Source: CAZGVV01 sp964529155
GTDB taxonomy: Bacteria > Pseudomonadota > Alphaproteobacteria > Rickettsiales > SXRF01
Direction: 5' to 3'
Assembly: GCA_964529155.1 (NCBI GenBank)
Contig: CAZGVV010000014.1
Coordinates: 1-34,660 of the forward strand
Length of the DNA: 34,660 bases
Part shown: piece by piece, positions 15,476 through 23,059 of the stretch
Numbering within the stretch: the first letter of the stretch is position 1
How the letters are laid out: each line of letters starts with the position of its first letter
Position numbers and translations under genes: made by a program
The notes under the pieces: model-generated
Told to the model about the DNA's origin: nothing
What the model saw: the letters and a program-made list of their open reading frames with translations, nothing else
Database searches by the model: none

Positions 15476-16399
15476 ATGCGGGTAATTATTGCGGGAATGG
15501 GTGTTCAGGGGCGTAAACGCAAAGACATTTGCGGCCCCGATTTCGTTGCATATGTCGATCCCCATATCCCGGATGCTCATTATAAAAACATCGAAGACGT
15601 ACCGCTTGATGCTTACGACGCCGTGCTGGCCTGTATACCGGATGAACCAAAATCCAAGATGCTGGAATATTGCCTGCGGCATGGCAAGCATGTGCTGGTA
15701 GAAAAGCCGCTATGGATGGATTCCCCGCAGGTTTTTGAACGATTGACCGCACTGGCACGGCAACATAATGCCGTGTGCTATACGGCCTATAACCACCGCT
15801 TTGAGCCGCATTTTGCACGTATGGCGGCGTTGATACGTTCCGGGGAACTGGGTAACATATACAGCTGCCGCATGTTCTATGGCAATGGCACCGCCCGTCT
15901 GGTACGTGACAGCGCGTGGCGTGACCAAGGGGCCGGTGTGCTGCCTGATCTAGGTTCGCATCTGGTTGATACCTGCGCTTTTTGGTTCGGTGATGGTATC
16001 AAAAGCGGCGCGTGGAACATTGTTTCTGCGAATCGTTTTGAGAACCGCGCGCCGGACCATGTCGTCGCCCTGATGCAAAGCCCGGCGTTGCGCATTGAAT
16101 TGGAGATGACCTTGCTGATGTGGCGCAATCATTTCACCTGCGACATTCTGGCGGAAAAAGGCAGTGCTCACATTGAATCGCTGTGCAAATGGGGCCCGGC
16201 GACCTTCACGCACCGCACCCGCGTTCTTCCCTCCGGACGGCCAACCGAAATAACCGAGACGCTTACCCAACCTGATCCCACGTGGCAGGTGGAATACGCG
16301 CACTTTAAGCACCTCATTGAGAAAAAACACCCCACCGATTTAGCGTGGGACGGTGAATTAATGGCTATTCTTTCGCGATTGAGCGAGTCTGTTGCATGA
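15476..16399 (+). CDS. Gfo/Idh/MocA-family oxidoreductase
   Basis: The 307-residue protein is an NAD(P)-dependent sugar or inositol oxidoreductase. The Rossmann motif GMGVQG is at 7-12, the conserved EKP at 76-78, YNHRF at 105-109 and DLGSHLVD at 158-165; all are hallmarks of the family. It is a little shorter than typical (330-350), with a compact N-terminal domain. It lies 9 bp after the kinase fusion and overlaps the metallophosphatase by 4 bp. In glycan clusters such enzymes often make the 3-keto or other keto-sugar nucleotide that a DegT aminotransferase then aminates, so one of the two DegT proteins could be its partner (inference). No good ribosome site is visible before the ATG. Confidence 0.87.
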   Translation: MRVIIAGMGVQGRKRKDICGPDFVAYVDPHIPDAHYKNIEDVPLDAYDAVLACIPDEPKSKMLEYCLRHGKHVLVEKPLWMDSPQVFERLTALARQHNAVCYTAYNHRFEPHFARMAALIRSGELGNIYSCRMFYGNGTARLVRDSAWRDQGAGVLPDLGSHLVDTCAFWFGDGIKSGAWNIVSANRFENRAPDHVVALMQSPALRIELEMTLLMWRNHFTCDILAEKGSAHIESLCKWGPATFTHRTRVLPSGRPTEITETLTQPDPTWQVEYAHFKHLIEKKHPTDLAWDGELMAILSRLSESVA

Positions 16400-17508
16400 G
16401 CGCGTTACCTAATTCTTCATGGCGTAATGCGCAGCTGCCGCCAAAGACCGCTGTGTTTGCTATTGGCGATATTCATGCGCAGCATGAATTGCTTGCCCCG
16501 TTGCTCCAGGCAATCAAAGCAAAAATTAAGGATTTGCCCTCTGACGTTACAAAACATGTTATTTTTATCGGTGATTACATTGACCGGGGCACCAGCGGAC
16601 CTGAAACCATTGACAGGTTGCTTCATTTTAAAAAGGAGATGAGCACGCATAACGATGTAGCTGTTACCCTTTTATGCGGCAATCATGACGAATATTTTTC
16701 ACGGGTATTGAATGCACCTTTCATAACTGACAAAATTATCGGCGATCCCCCTAATCCAAACGATCCCCCCAATCCAAACGATCATACCCAGTGCGTGACA
16801 GATTCAGATGGTAGTTTGAGGATCAAGGGCCTTAGCGCATGGATGAATAGCGGTGGCGGCCATACAACCATAAAAAACTATCTCCCAAACATCAGTGATG
16901 ATGTATTGAACGCTATTAAAACCGATCCGAAAGAAGCTAGTAACGTATTGGAGCAATTGAAACAGGCAGTTCCTGAAGCACACAAACGGTTCTTCCGCGA
17001 TATATATTCCAACAGCCACCTGATTCTTGGCGATTATCTGTTCACCCATGCTGGCATTCACCCGGATAAAACATTGGAGCAACAGGGAATTGGTGAAAAT
17101 GCATCTAAGCTGGAAGGGAAAGATTATCTGGATTTTCTGATGATACGAAACCCATTCCTATGGCGCGAGGAACCTTTACCTCAGTGCCCTTATATTGTTG
17201 TACACGGTCATACACCTTCTGAAATCCCGTCCATCATTTCAGAAAATGGCAGTGCACAGGCTCCTAGTGGTAGTATCATTGCTGATGGGCAAAAAGACTA
17301 CCGCCTTTGCCTGGATACCAACGTTTACGGACCCAATGGCGCACTCACATGTTTTATGCGCTATGAAGATCAAGCGCGCTTTATGGCGGTGAATAGAAAA
17401 GATCCTGATAAAATATTTGAGTATAGCATACCTGTGCCAGGTCAGCAGGTTGCTGCGTTATTACACAAAAAAAATCACCCCGAATATCATCAAAACACGA
17501 GAGTATAG
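16396..17508 (+). CDS. Calcineurin-like metallophosphatase (PPP type)
   Basis: The 370-residue protein has the full set of metal-binding motifs of the PPP/ApaH-like phosphoesterases: GDIH at 24-27, GDYIDRG at 59-65, GNHD at 95-98, a THAG stretch in the second half and VHGHTP near residue 270. The family hydrolyses phosphoserine/threonine, dinucleoside polyphosphates or small phosphate esters using two metal ions. An 18-bp tandem duplication (16744-16779) codes for the Pro/Asn-rich repeat DPPNPN twice in the loop just after the third motif. It overlaps the Gfo/Idh gene by 4 bp and is 1 bp from the next gene. Its presence in a sugar operon is unusual; it could dephosphorylate a sugar phosphate or regulate a cluster protein. 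Confidence 0.85.
   Translation: MSALPNSSWRNAQLPPKTAVFAIGDIHAQHELLAPLLQAIKAKIKDLPSDVTKHVIFIGDYIDRGTSGPETIDRLLHFKKEMSTHNDVAVTLLCGNHDEYFSRVLNAPFITDKIIGDPPNPNDPPNPNDHTQCVTDSDGSLRIKGLSAWMNSGGGHTTIKNYLPNISDDVLNAIKTDPKEASNVLEQLKQAVPEAHKRFFRDIYSNSHLILGDYLFTHAGIHPDKTLEQQGIGENASKLEGKDYLDFLMIRNPFLWREEPLPQCPYIVVHGHTPSEIPSIISENGSAQAPSGSIIADGQKDYRLCLDTNVYGPNGALTCFMRYEDQARFMAVNRKDPDKIFEYSIPVPGQQVAALLHKKNHPEYHQNTRV
16744..16779 (+). repeat. 18-bp tandem duplication inside the metallophosphatase gene
   Basis: Two 18-bp units (16744-16761 and 16762-16779) differ at a single base (T or C at the ninth position). They encode DPPNPN twice in frame. Slippage at such a repeat changes loop length by six residues without breaking the frame. 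Confidence 0.85.
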
Positions 17509-17509
17509 C

Positions 17510-18781
17510 ATGGCACATACTCCCACCATCGGCTATGCCGGCATGACTCATCTGGGGCTCAATAGCGCGGTTGCGGCGGCGCATAAAGGGTTTCAGGTGG
17601 TTGGCTTTGATCCGCATGAAAAGATTATCGCTGAGCTGCAGGCTTCGCGTACGCATATCAATGAGCCAGACCTTGCCGACATGCTGGTGGCCCACAAAGA
17701 CAGGCTCCGCTTCACTACTTCAAGCGCCGATTTAGCGCGCTGTGATATCGTCTATATCTCGCTTGATGTGCCCACCGATGATCAGGCGTTAAGCGACCTC
17801 TCGCCCGTGCGTGCGATGATCGATGAAGTGAATGCCGCCCTATCGCCAGAGGCCTTACTGGTGGTGTTATGTCAGGTGCCGCCAGGGTTTACCCGTAGCA
17901 TCCAGCGTGTACCATCGCGCGTGTATTATCAGGTGGAGACGTTGATTTTCGGCCGCGCCATGGAGCGCGCGCTTTTTCCTGAGCGTTATATTATTGGCTG
18001 TGCTGACCCGTCAGCACCCCTCCATCCGGCCCTGGCCAGCCACCTGCAGGCCTATGGCTGCCCCTTATTGCCCATGCGCTATGAAAGCGCCGAGCTTGCT
18101 AAAACCGCGATTAATCTATTCTTGGCGGCGCAAGTGTGCACGGCCAATACCTTGGCTGAGGTATGTGAGAAAATCGGTGCTGACTGGCAGGAAATCATTC
18201 CCTCGCTGCGCCTCGACAAACGGATTGGGCAGCATGCGTATATCTCGCCGGGGCTTGGGCTTTCTGGCGGTAATATTGAGCGCGATCTGAAAACCGTGTC
18301 GCATATTGGCTATGAAATGGGCGCTAAAGTCACGGTGCCCATGGCATATATGGAGCATTCACGTTACCGCAAGCAATGGTCCATCCGTAAATTCTTCGAA
18401 CATTACGATACAAAGAACCGCTCATGCGCCGTTGCCATCCTTGGCCTTGCGTATAAAGAAAACACCCATTCGGTAAAAAACTCGCCGGCTGTAGAGCTGC
18501 TCGAAGCGTTGCCTGATGTTGCCATTCGCGTCTATGACCCGGTGGTGAAAGAACTTATCACCAACAAAAAAATGATATTCTGCAGCACGCCGCAAGAGGC
18601 AGTAAAAAACGCCGATATTCTGTGCGTCATGACGCCGTGGGATGAATTTAAAAACGCCGATTGGCCGACGCTTACGGCATCCATGCGCGGGAAGATTATA
18701 ATTGATCCATATCGATTGGTGAACATAGAAGGAAACACCTTCCTGCATTGTGTGTTGGGGCGCGCAGACCATGGGGAATAA
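17510..18781 (+). CDS. Nucleotide-sugar 6-dehydrogenase homologue lacking the catalytic Cys
   Basis: The 423-residue protein has the three-part fold of UDP-glucose/GDP-mannose dehydrogenases. There is a Rossmann motif around GYAGMTHLG at 8-16, the conserved SAELAKTAINLF at 193-204 with K199 and N202, and a C-terminal NDP-sugar-binding domain with VAILGLAYKENT. The motif that normally carries the nucleophilic Cys (GGSCxxKD) reads SGGNIERDL at 252-260. Asn255 thus stands where Cys is expected and Arg replaces the Lys. Normal two-step oxidation to a uronic acid via a thioester should be impossible. I chose the ATG at 17510, preceded by GAGAG; the frame is open back to 17417, but that part overlaps the phosphatase gene. 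It may oxidise only once, or be a non-catalytic homologue. Confidence 0.85.
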   Translation: MAHTPTIGYAGMTHLGLNSAVAAAHKGFQVVGFDPHEKIIAELQASRTHINEPDLADMLVAHKDRLRFTTSSADLARCDIVYISLDVPTDDQALSDLSPVRAMIDEVNAALSPEALLVVLCQVPPGFTRSIQRVPSRVYYQVETLIFGRAMERALFPERYIIGCADPSAPLHPALASHLQAYGCPLLPMRYESAELAKTAINLFLAAQVCTANTLAEVCEKIGADWQEIIPSLRLDKRIGQHAYISPGLGLSGGNIERDLKTVSHIGYEMGAKVTVPMAYMEHSRYRKQWSIRKFFEHYDTKNRSCAVAILGLAYKENTHSVKNSPAVELLEALPDVAIRVYDPVVKELITNKKMIFCSTPQEAVKNADILCVMTPWDEFKNADWPTLTASMRGKIIIDPYRLVNIEGNTFLHCVLGRADHGE

Positions 18782-19622
18782 AACCATTATTTTTGGCGCT
18801 TCCGGTTTTGTCGGCAAGGCGCTTACCGCGCTGTTTAAACAGCAGGGCATTGCCCATGTTGCCTCTTCCTCAGCCGCTCTTGACCTCACATCACCAGACT
18901 GCGTTTCGGCCGTTTCCGAGATGGTGTCAGAGGGTGATACCGTTATTTTTCTGCCCGCCTACACGCCGGAAAAGGGCGATGCGGGCGAGTTAACCCTCAA
19001 GAACGTGCATATGATACATCATGTGCTTGCGGGCATTAAAAACCGCTCTGTTGCGCAGTTTATCTATGTCAGCTCCGATGCAGTCTACCGCATGTCCTAT
19101 GACATCATCGACGAGAAAACCGTGCCTTGCCCGTATGATCTCTATGGCACCATGCACGTAATGCGCGAGCATTATGCCCAAAAGCACATCGCTCCGGAGA
19201 AGCTCACGATACTCAGGCCCTGCGCCATTTACGGCAAGGAGGACACCCATCATTCCTACAGCATCAACCGTTTCATTCGCACGGCCCAGGCGCAAGGTGA
19301 AATCACCCTGTTCGGCGAAGGTGAAGAATACCGCGATCATATTTATATCGATGACTTCGCCGCGCTTATTCTCAGCGCTTACCAACGACGTATTACCGGC
19401 GTATTTAATGTGGCAAGTGGCGTGTCCTGGCGGTTTTCGGACATCGCAGCCTATATTCAAAAACACATGAAGAACGAAGTAAAAATCATCCGCAAGCCGC
19501 GTGCCATGGCCATTACGCACCGGCATTTTAATACCGCGAAATTGCTCGGCATGTTCCCCCAGCAGCGTCAGCGAACCATTGATCAGGGTATAGACGCCTT
19601 TTTGAGGAGCCTGGTGGCATGA
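18771..19622 (+). CDS. NAD-dependent epimerase-like protein (third SDR, atypical active site)
   Basis: The 283-residue extended SDR has the nucleotide motif GASGFVG at 9-15 and the Ser region YVSSDAVYR at 99-107. The usual YxxxK reads YGTMH at 125-129, so the active-site Lys is replaced by His. The substrate domain keeps EEYRDHIYIDDFA and GVFNVASG, typical of sugar epimerases and reductases. The ATG at 18771 overlaps the stop of the previous gene by 11 bp; a longer frame from 18750 lies wholly inside that gene. It overlaps the Nudix gene by 4 bp. It may be a reductase or epimerase with altered chemistry, or a sugar-nucleotide-binding protein. Confidence 0.82.
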   Translation: MGNKTIIFGASGFVGKALTALFKQQGIAHVASSSAALDLTSPDCVSAVSEMVSEGDTVIFLPAYTPEKGDAGELTLKNVHMIHHVLAGIKNRSVAQFIYVSSDAVYRMSYDIIDEKTVPCPYDLYGTMHVMREHYAQKHIAPEKLTILRPCAIYGKEDTHHSYSINRFIRTAQAQGEITLFGEGEEYRDHIYIDDFAALILSAYQRRITGVFNVASGVSWRFSDIAAYIQKHMKNEVKIIRKPRAMAITHRHFNTAKLLGMFPQQRQRTIDQGIDAFLRSLVA

Positions 19623-20104
19623 CCGATAACTTCACGGTATCCACGATTTTTTTGAATGCTACCTCGCTGCTTACGCCTAAAACCGCGGTGGCGGCCATTA
19701 TAATGCATGAGGACGGGCGCGTATTGCTTCAGCTGCGTGATGATAAGGAAGAGATTTTCTTTCCGCACCATTGGGGCTGTTTTGGTGGAGCTATAGATGG
19801 CGAAGAGTCGCCCGAAGACGCTTTGTTCCGTGAGCTGAGGGAAGAGCTTAGCCTGGTATTTACGCAAGCCAATGTTCGAAAATTTATCAATATCAATTTC
19901 AATGTAAAAGCCGACTCACCCAAAATGATTGATCGGTATTTCTTTGTGGTCCAGCTTTCATCAGCGTTAACTCATGACATTAAACTGGAGGAAGGCGCGG
20001 CGTTCCAGTTTTTCACCCGTGATGAGGTAATGTGCCTGACCAATATCACGCCCTACGACAAATTCGCCCTGTGGCTTTATTTCAACCAGAACCGGATTTT
20101 ATAG
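19619..20104 (+). CDS. Nudix hydrolase
   Basis: The 161-residue protein has a Nudix box that starts at G57 and includes E63 and REELSL at 71-79 region (pattern GX5EX7REUXEE), with Ser78 where Gly is usual. FFPHHWGCFGGAID precedes it. Nudix enzymes hydrolyse nucleoside diphosphates linked to another group. In sugar clusters they include GDP-mannose mannosyl hydrolase and NDP-sugar pyrophosphatases, so removal of misformed or excess NDP-sugar is a reasonable guess. It overlaps the third SDR by 4 bp and is the last gene of the packed run; 78 bp without a gene follow, containing only a weak 6-bp inverted repeat (TTGGCG/CGCCAA, 20111-20140). Confidence 0.88.
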   Translation: MTDNFTVSTIFLNATSLLTPKTAVAAIIMHEDGRVLLQLRDDKEEIFFPHHWGCFGGAIDGEESPEDALFRELREELSLVFTQANVRKFININFNVKADSPKMIDRYFFVVQLSSALTHDIKLEEGAAFQFFTRDEVMCLTNITPYDKFALWLYFNQNRIL

Positions 20105-20182
20105 AAGGGGTTGGCGGCAAAAAAAGCTGTCGAGCGCCAAATTAATATTAAAATACTCAAATAAGTATCAGTAAGGAAAATA

Positions 20183-22222
20183 ATGCCGGAAGAAGAGCAA
20201 AGACCAGATACCTTTACGGTAGTGCGTCCGCGTAGCAAGCAGATGGGGCGATTGCGCAGTTATAATCAATTTCCGCTGCATTATGCGGATATTCGGGCCA
20301 TGAAAGCGGATTTGCCAAGAATTAGAAATATGGGATTTACCAGCGTATGGGTGAATCCGTTATTTGAGCCATGCCAGAGCATTGAGTGGTCAGAAAAAGA
20401 AATCACTCGCGTGCTGGGAGAAGGTGCAGGAGAGGATAAGAAACTGCACTCCAAAGCAGGCAGTCCTTATGCAACGCGCTCTTTCACCATTAATCCGAAG
20501 ATTTCGGCGCATGCATCAAATGGACTAAATGCAGAAGAACGTAAGAAAGCGGATTATGAAGATATCCGCAGTTACACAGACACGGCGCGTGCGCAAGGAC
20601 TTACCCCGCTCTATGATTTTGTTATGCGCCATGTGGCGGTAGATAATCCTTTAGTAGAACAGAAGCCGCATTGGTTTAAGCGGCATGCTAACGGCAATTT
20701 TGTCTTTTTTGGGCGCGATGAAAATTACCGAGCCACCGGCCAGTCATGGGATGATGTGTTGGAATTTAACTATAATGATCCCACCGTGCGCCACGAGATC
20801 GTTACCGAATACTTAAAACCAATGGCGAATATTATAATTGGCCAATTGGGGTTTGAGGGATTTCGTATAGACGCTGCGGGTAAAATGCCACGCGAATTAT
20901 ACGCCGAAATCATTCCTTATGTTGACCAACTTTGCCAGCTGCACTACAGGAAACCGGCACTTATAATAGGCGAAACACTAGGACAAAATATAGGCGAGTT
21001 CCTTCATACGGGCGGATATATGGATCATGTTTATAACTCCATTTATTTTCAGCCCTTTGTCAAAGAATTTTGGGATCAGGATAACACCTGGTTTTCCGAC
21101 ACCAAGGGCAGGCTTCAGGCGCAAGTAGCTCCTACTATAGGATTTGTCGGTAACCATGATGTGTTGCGGTTAGCCGATTATTATTTCAATAAGCAACATA
21201 TTCGTGGGGATCTGTTGCGGCAGGTGATCGCTGCGGGAACGATTGATAACGAAATCCCAATTCAAAAAGTGCTTAATATTTTTGTATCACTCAATGACAA
21301 GAAGGCCTTTGTGCCTGGACAACTGAAAGCGCTGGTAGAAATGGCGCTTATGAACGGTGTAGTAAGTGTCGAGGAAACGACTCGCTTACATGCCGAGATT
21401 GACGAAAAAGGCAAGCTCACTCAGCAAACCATAAAGCACTGGTTTACTGATCATTGCCTTGCCACTGACCAACCTCGTCAGATTCTATTTCGGGCATTGG
21501 TGGACACCATGTTTAAGGTGGTGCGGCATGAGCGGGAAAAGGAAGTGTATGAGATGCGCACTTTCGGCGAGCAACGGACAAAAAAGCTCATTAGCGAAAA
21601 TGAGTTTATTCGCTTAATTCCCGGCAAGCTGGATGAGACGCGCCTGCGCCGCTTAATCAAGGAAGCCATGAGCTTTATCGCGTTTAGTTCAGATGGTGGC
21701 TGGTTTTTGTCTTTAGGAGACGAATGGGGTGTAAAAAAACGTACCAATGTATTCTCTGCTTCACCGGAAGATATTCAGCATCGCGCCTATCCCGGCATGG
21801 ATTTTTCAAAATTTATCACCTCTATCAATGCAGTAATAGCGCAATTACCGCCCCCCACTAATCCCGAATGGGTACAGCGTTGCTACTTAGAAAATGGCAG
21901 CGATAAAACCCTCGCCTCGTTTTTGATTCACCAAGGAGAAGGATTTGGGGGCACCTGCCACTTGGTTATCGCCAATGTCACTGATACCAAACAAGTTGTG
22001 GATTATAATACCTTCATGGAAATTAAGAGTGCCAACGGACGCAACCACTGCCAAGAAAAAAATGGGATTCCTTCACATATTTATCTGTGCGGGGATGTCG
22101 AGCTAAGCCCTCATTTGCGTACTGCGCTGGACAGCAAAGGTGTTACCATATTCGAATCAGAAAAGTCGGCGTTATGTAACAAGCATTCCTCCCATGGTAT
22201 GGGATTCTCGCCAAAAATTTAG
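20183..22222 (+). CDS. GH13-like alpha-amylase superfamily protein
   Basis: The 679-residue protein has a GH13 catalytic barrel. Conserved region I is DFVMRHVAVDNP at 145-156, region II GFRIDAA at 226-232 with nucleophile D230, region III IIGETLG at 261-267 with acid E264, and region IV VGNHD at 322-326 with D326. The triad is intact. The DNPLVEQKPHWF stretch resembles the GlgE (GH13_3) segment, so a role with maltose 1-phosphate or an alpha-glucan is possible, but the rest differs and I would not call it GlgE. No signal peptide is visible, so it should be cytoplasmic. AAGGAAA precedes the ATG by about 5 bases. No glycogen genes are nearby. It is separated by 78 bp from the sugar operon and may have its own promoter. 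Confidence 0.85.
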   Translation: MPEEEQRPDTFTVVRPRSKQMGRLRSYNQFPLHYADIRAMKADLPRIRNMGFTSVWVNPLFEPCQSIEWSEKEITRVLGEGAGEDKKLHSKAGSPYATRSFTINPKISAHASNGLNAEERKKADYEDIRSYTDTARAQGLTPLYDFVMRHVAVDNPLVEQKPHWFKRHANGNFVFFGRDENYRATGQSWDDVLEFNYNDPTVRHEIVTEYLKPMANIIIGQLGFEGFRIDAAGKMPRELYAEIIPYVDQLCQLHYRKPALIIGETLGQNIGEFLHTGGYMDHVYNSIYFQPFVKEFWDQDNTWFSDTKGRLQAQVAPTIGFVGNHDVLRLADYYFNKQHIRGDLLRQVIAAGTIDNEIPIQKVLNIFVSLNDKKAFVPGQLKALVEMALMNGVVSVEETTRLHAEIDEKGKLTQQTIKHWFTDHCLATDQPRQILFRALVDTMFKVVRHEREKEVYEMRTFGEQRTKKLISENEFIRLIPGKLDETRLRRLIKEAMSFIAFSSDGGWFLSLGDEWGVKKRTNVFSASPEDIQHRAYPGMDFSKFITSINAVIAQLPPPTNPEWVQRCYLENGSDKTLASFLIHQGEGFGGTCHLVIANVTDTKQVVDYNTFMEIKSANGRNHCQEKNGIPSHIYLCGDVELSPHLRTALDSKGVTIFESEKSALCNKHSSHGMGFSPKI

Positions 22223-22257
22223 TTGGGTAAGTTATCTCTTCGGGATGAGAGTATGAT

Positions 22258-22776
22258 CTACTCCTTCCGTTGTAATGATTTGGAAAATACCAAGTCGACA
22301 AATTTAAAATCTCCCATTTGCACGGAAACTTCGTTCTTTTGAACAAAATGCTGCCGTATATAGAATTGCTGTGCTGGTAGGTTATCGCGATTTACCAGCA
22401 ATCGTATTTCTTGAGAGTCGGGAAATGCCTCAACAAGAGCATGCACCAATTTTTTGCCTATCCCTTGTCCTTGTATTTCTGGCAATGCATGGAGTTTTTT
22501 TAACCAAAGAACCTGATCTTGTTGATAGGCGGCCGCATATCCTACCGCTTGAGTGTTTAAGGGCGTGGTACGTGGCGAGAAAGGTGCGGGGAATTGTGTG
22601 TTGTGCAGTTGTGTATACTTTTGAGGATGTAGACATACCACATATACTGCTCCAGCCCGTCTTCGCCCGTTGGGCTTCGCCGGGTACTGCGTCGCCCAAG
22701 TCGCTGGTGCTCCCCATGGCAGCGCCACGCGTAGCCCCATCGGGGCGAAGCGTGGTGGTCTGTAGTGGAATAACAT
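22258..22776 (-). pseudogene. GNAT acetyltransferase remnant fused to a repeat-derived N-terminus
   Basis: Only the C-terminal ~100 residues of this 172-residue frame look like a GNAT acetyltransferase: LWLKKLHALPEIQGQGIGKK holds the acetyl-CoA-binding GQGIGKK, followed by RLLVNRDNLPAQQFY and the end of the fold. The first ~70 residues are translated from GC-rich repeat DNA (22643-22760) and AT-rich junk, are rich in Pro, Arg and Ala, and look like no GNAT N-terminus. The usual beginning of the fold (about 50 residues) is missing. I interpret this as a 5'-truncated gene joined to a repeat; the frame happens to stay open. It may still be transcribed, but acetyltransferase activity is doubtful. 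Confidence 0.55.
22643..22758 (-). repeat. GC-rich tRNA-tail-like repeat with hairpins, running into a GIY-YIG start fragment
   Basis: This GC-rich block stands out from its AT-rich surroundings. It holds inverted repeats: CCACGC (22724-22729 area) with GCGTGG around a CCCC/GGGG inner stem, and GCCC/GGGC around GTT near 22665-22680. Its outer end, 16 bp at 22743-22758, is identical to the 16 bp at 24408-24423 that span the 3' CCA end of tRNA-Lys. Its inner end, read on the minus strand, begins ATG TGG TAT GTC TAC ATC CTC AAA at 22643, encoding MWYVYILKS, the typical start of small GIY-YIG nucleases. That frame stops after about 28 codons, so only a fragment of the nuclease gene remains. Confidence 0.6.
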
Positions 22777-22861
22777 CGAACCGAGAGTATAAATTTCTAG
22801 AGGGATTGCACCATATTGGGATAATGTTTTTTATATTCAAGAAAACACAGGCTTCTTGAGT

Positions 22862-23059
22862 CTATCTCTTCTCTTTATCTGGAGAAGCGCTCACGGAAGA
22901 AAAGATTTTATCTAACCTAGAGCGGCTATCATCCGGCTTCGGTACTTTTGGATAAGACTGCTGTTCAGCAATACGCATTAGATTTGCCGGAAGCTCAACA
23001 AATCTTTGAGCATCTGCTTTTGAAGCGGGACTGAAGTGCGTAGTATTAGGTTTGTGCAT
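22862..23059 (-). CDS. Small unknown protein (65 aa) after the Ntn-like gene
   Basis: The 65-residue frame begins inside the 3' end of the gene at 23046-24332 (14-bp overlap) and runs in the same direction, an arrangement typical of translational coupling. The product is hydrophilic, rich in Ser, Pro, Lys and Asp (for example KVPKPDDSRSRLDKIFSSV), with no membrane segment or known motif. Only a weak GGGG ribosome site precedes the ATG. It could be a partner of the larger protein or a chance frame. I lean towards real because of the overlap, with low certainty. Confidence 0.4.
   Translation of the reverse strand: MHKPNTTHFSPASKADAQRFVELPANLMRIAEQQSYPKVPKPDDSRSRLDKIFSSVSASPDKEKR

Noticed and set aside
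22371..22859. Plus-strand open frame of 162 codons opposite the acetyltransferase remnant
   Set aside because: Antisense to the recognisable GNAT segment and repeat; no family likeness.
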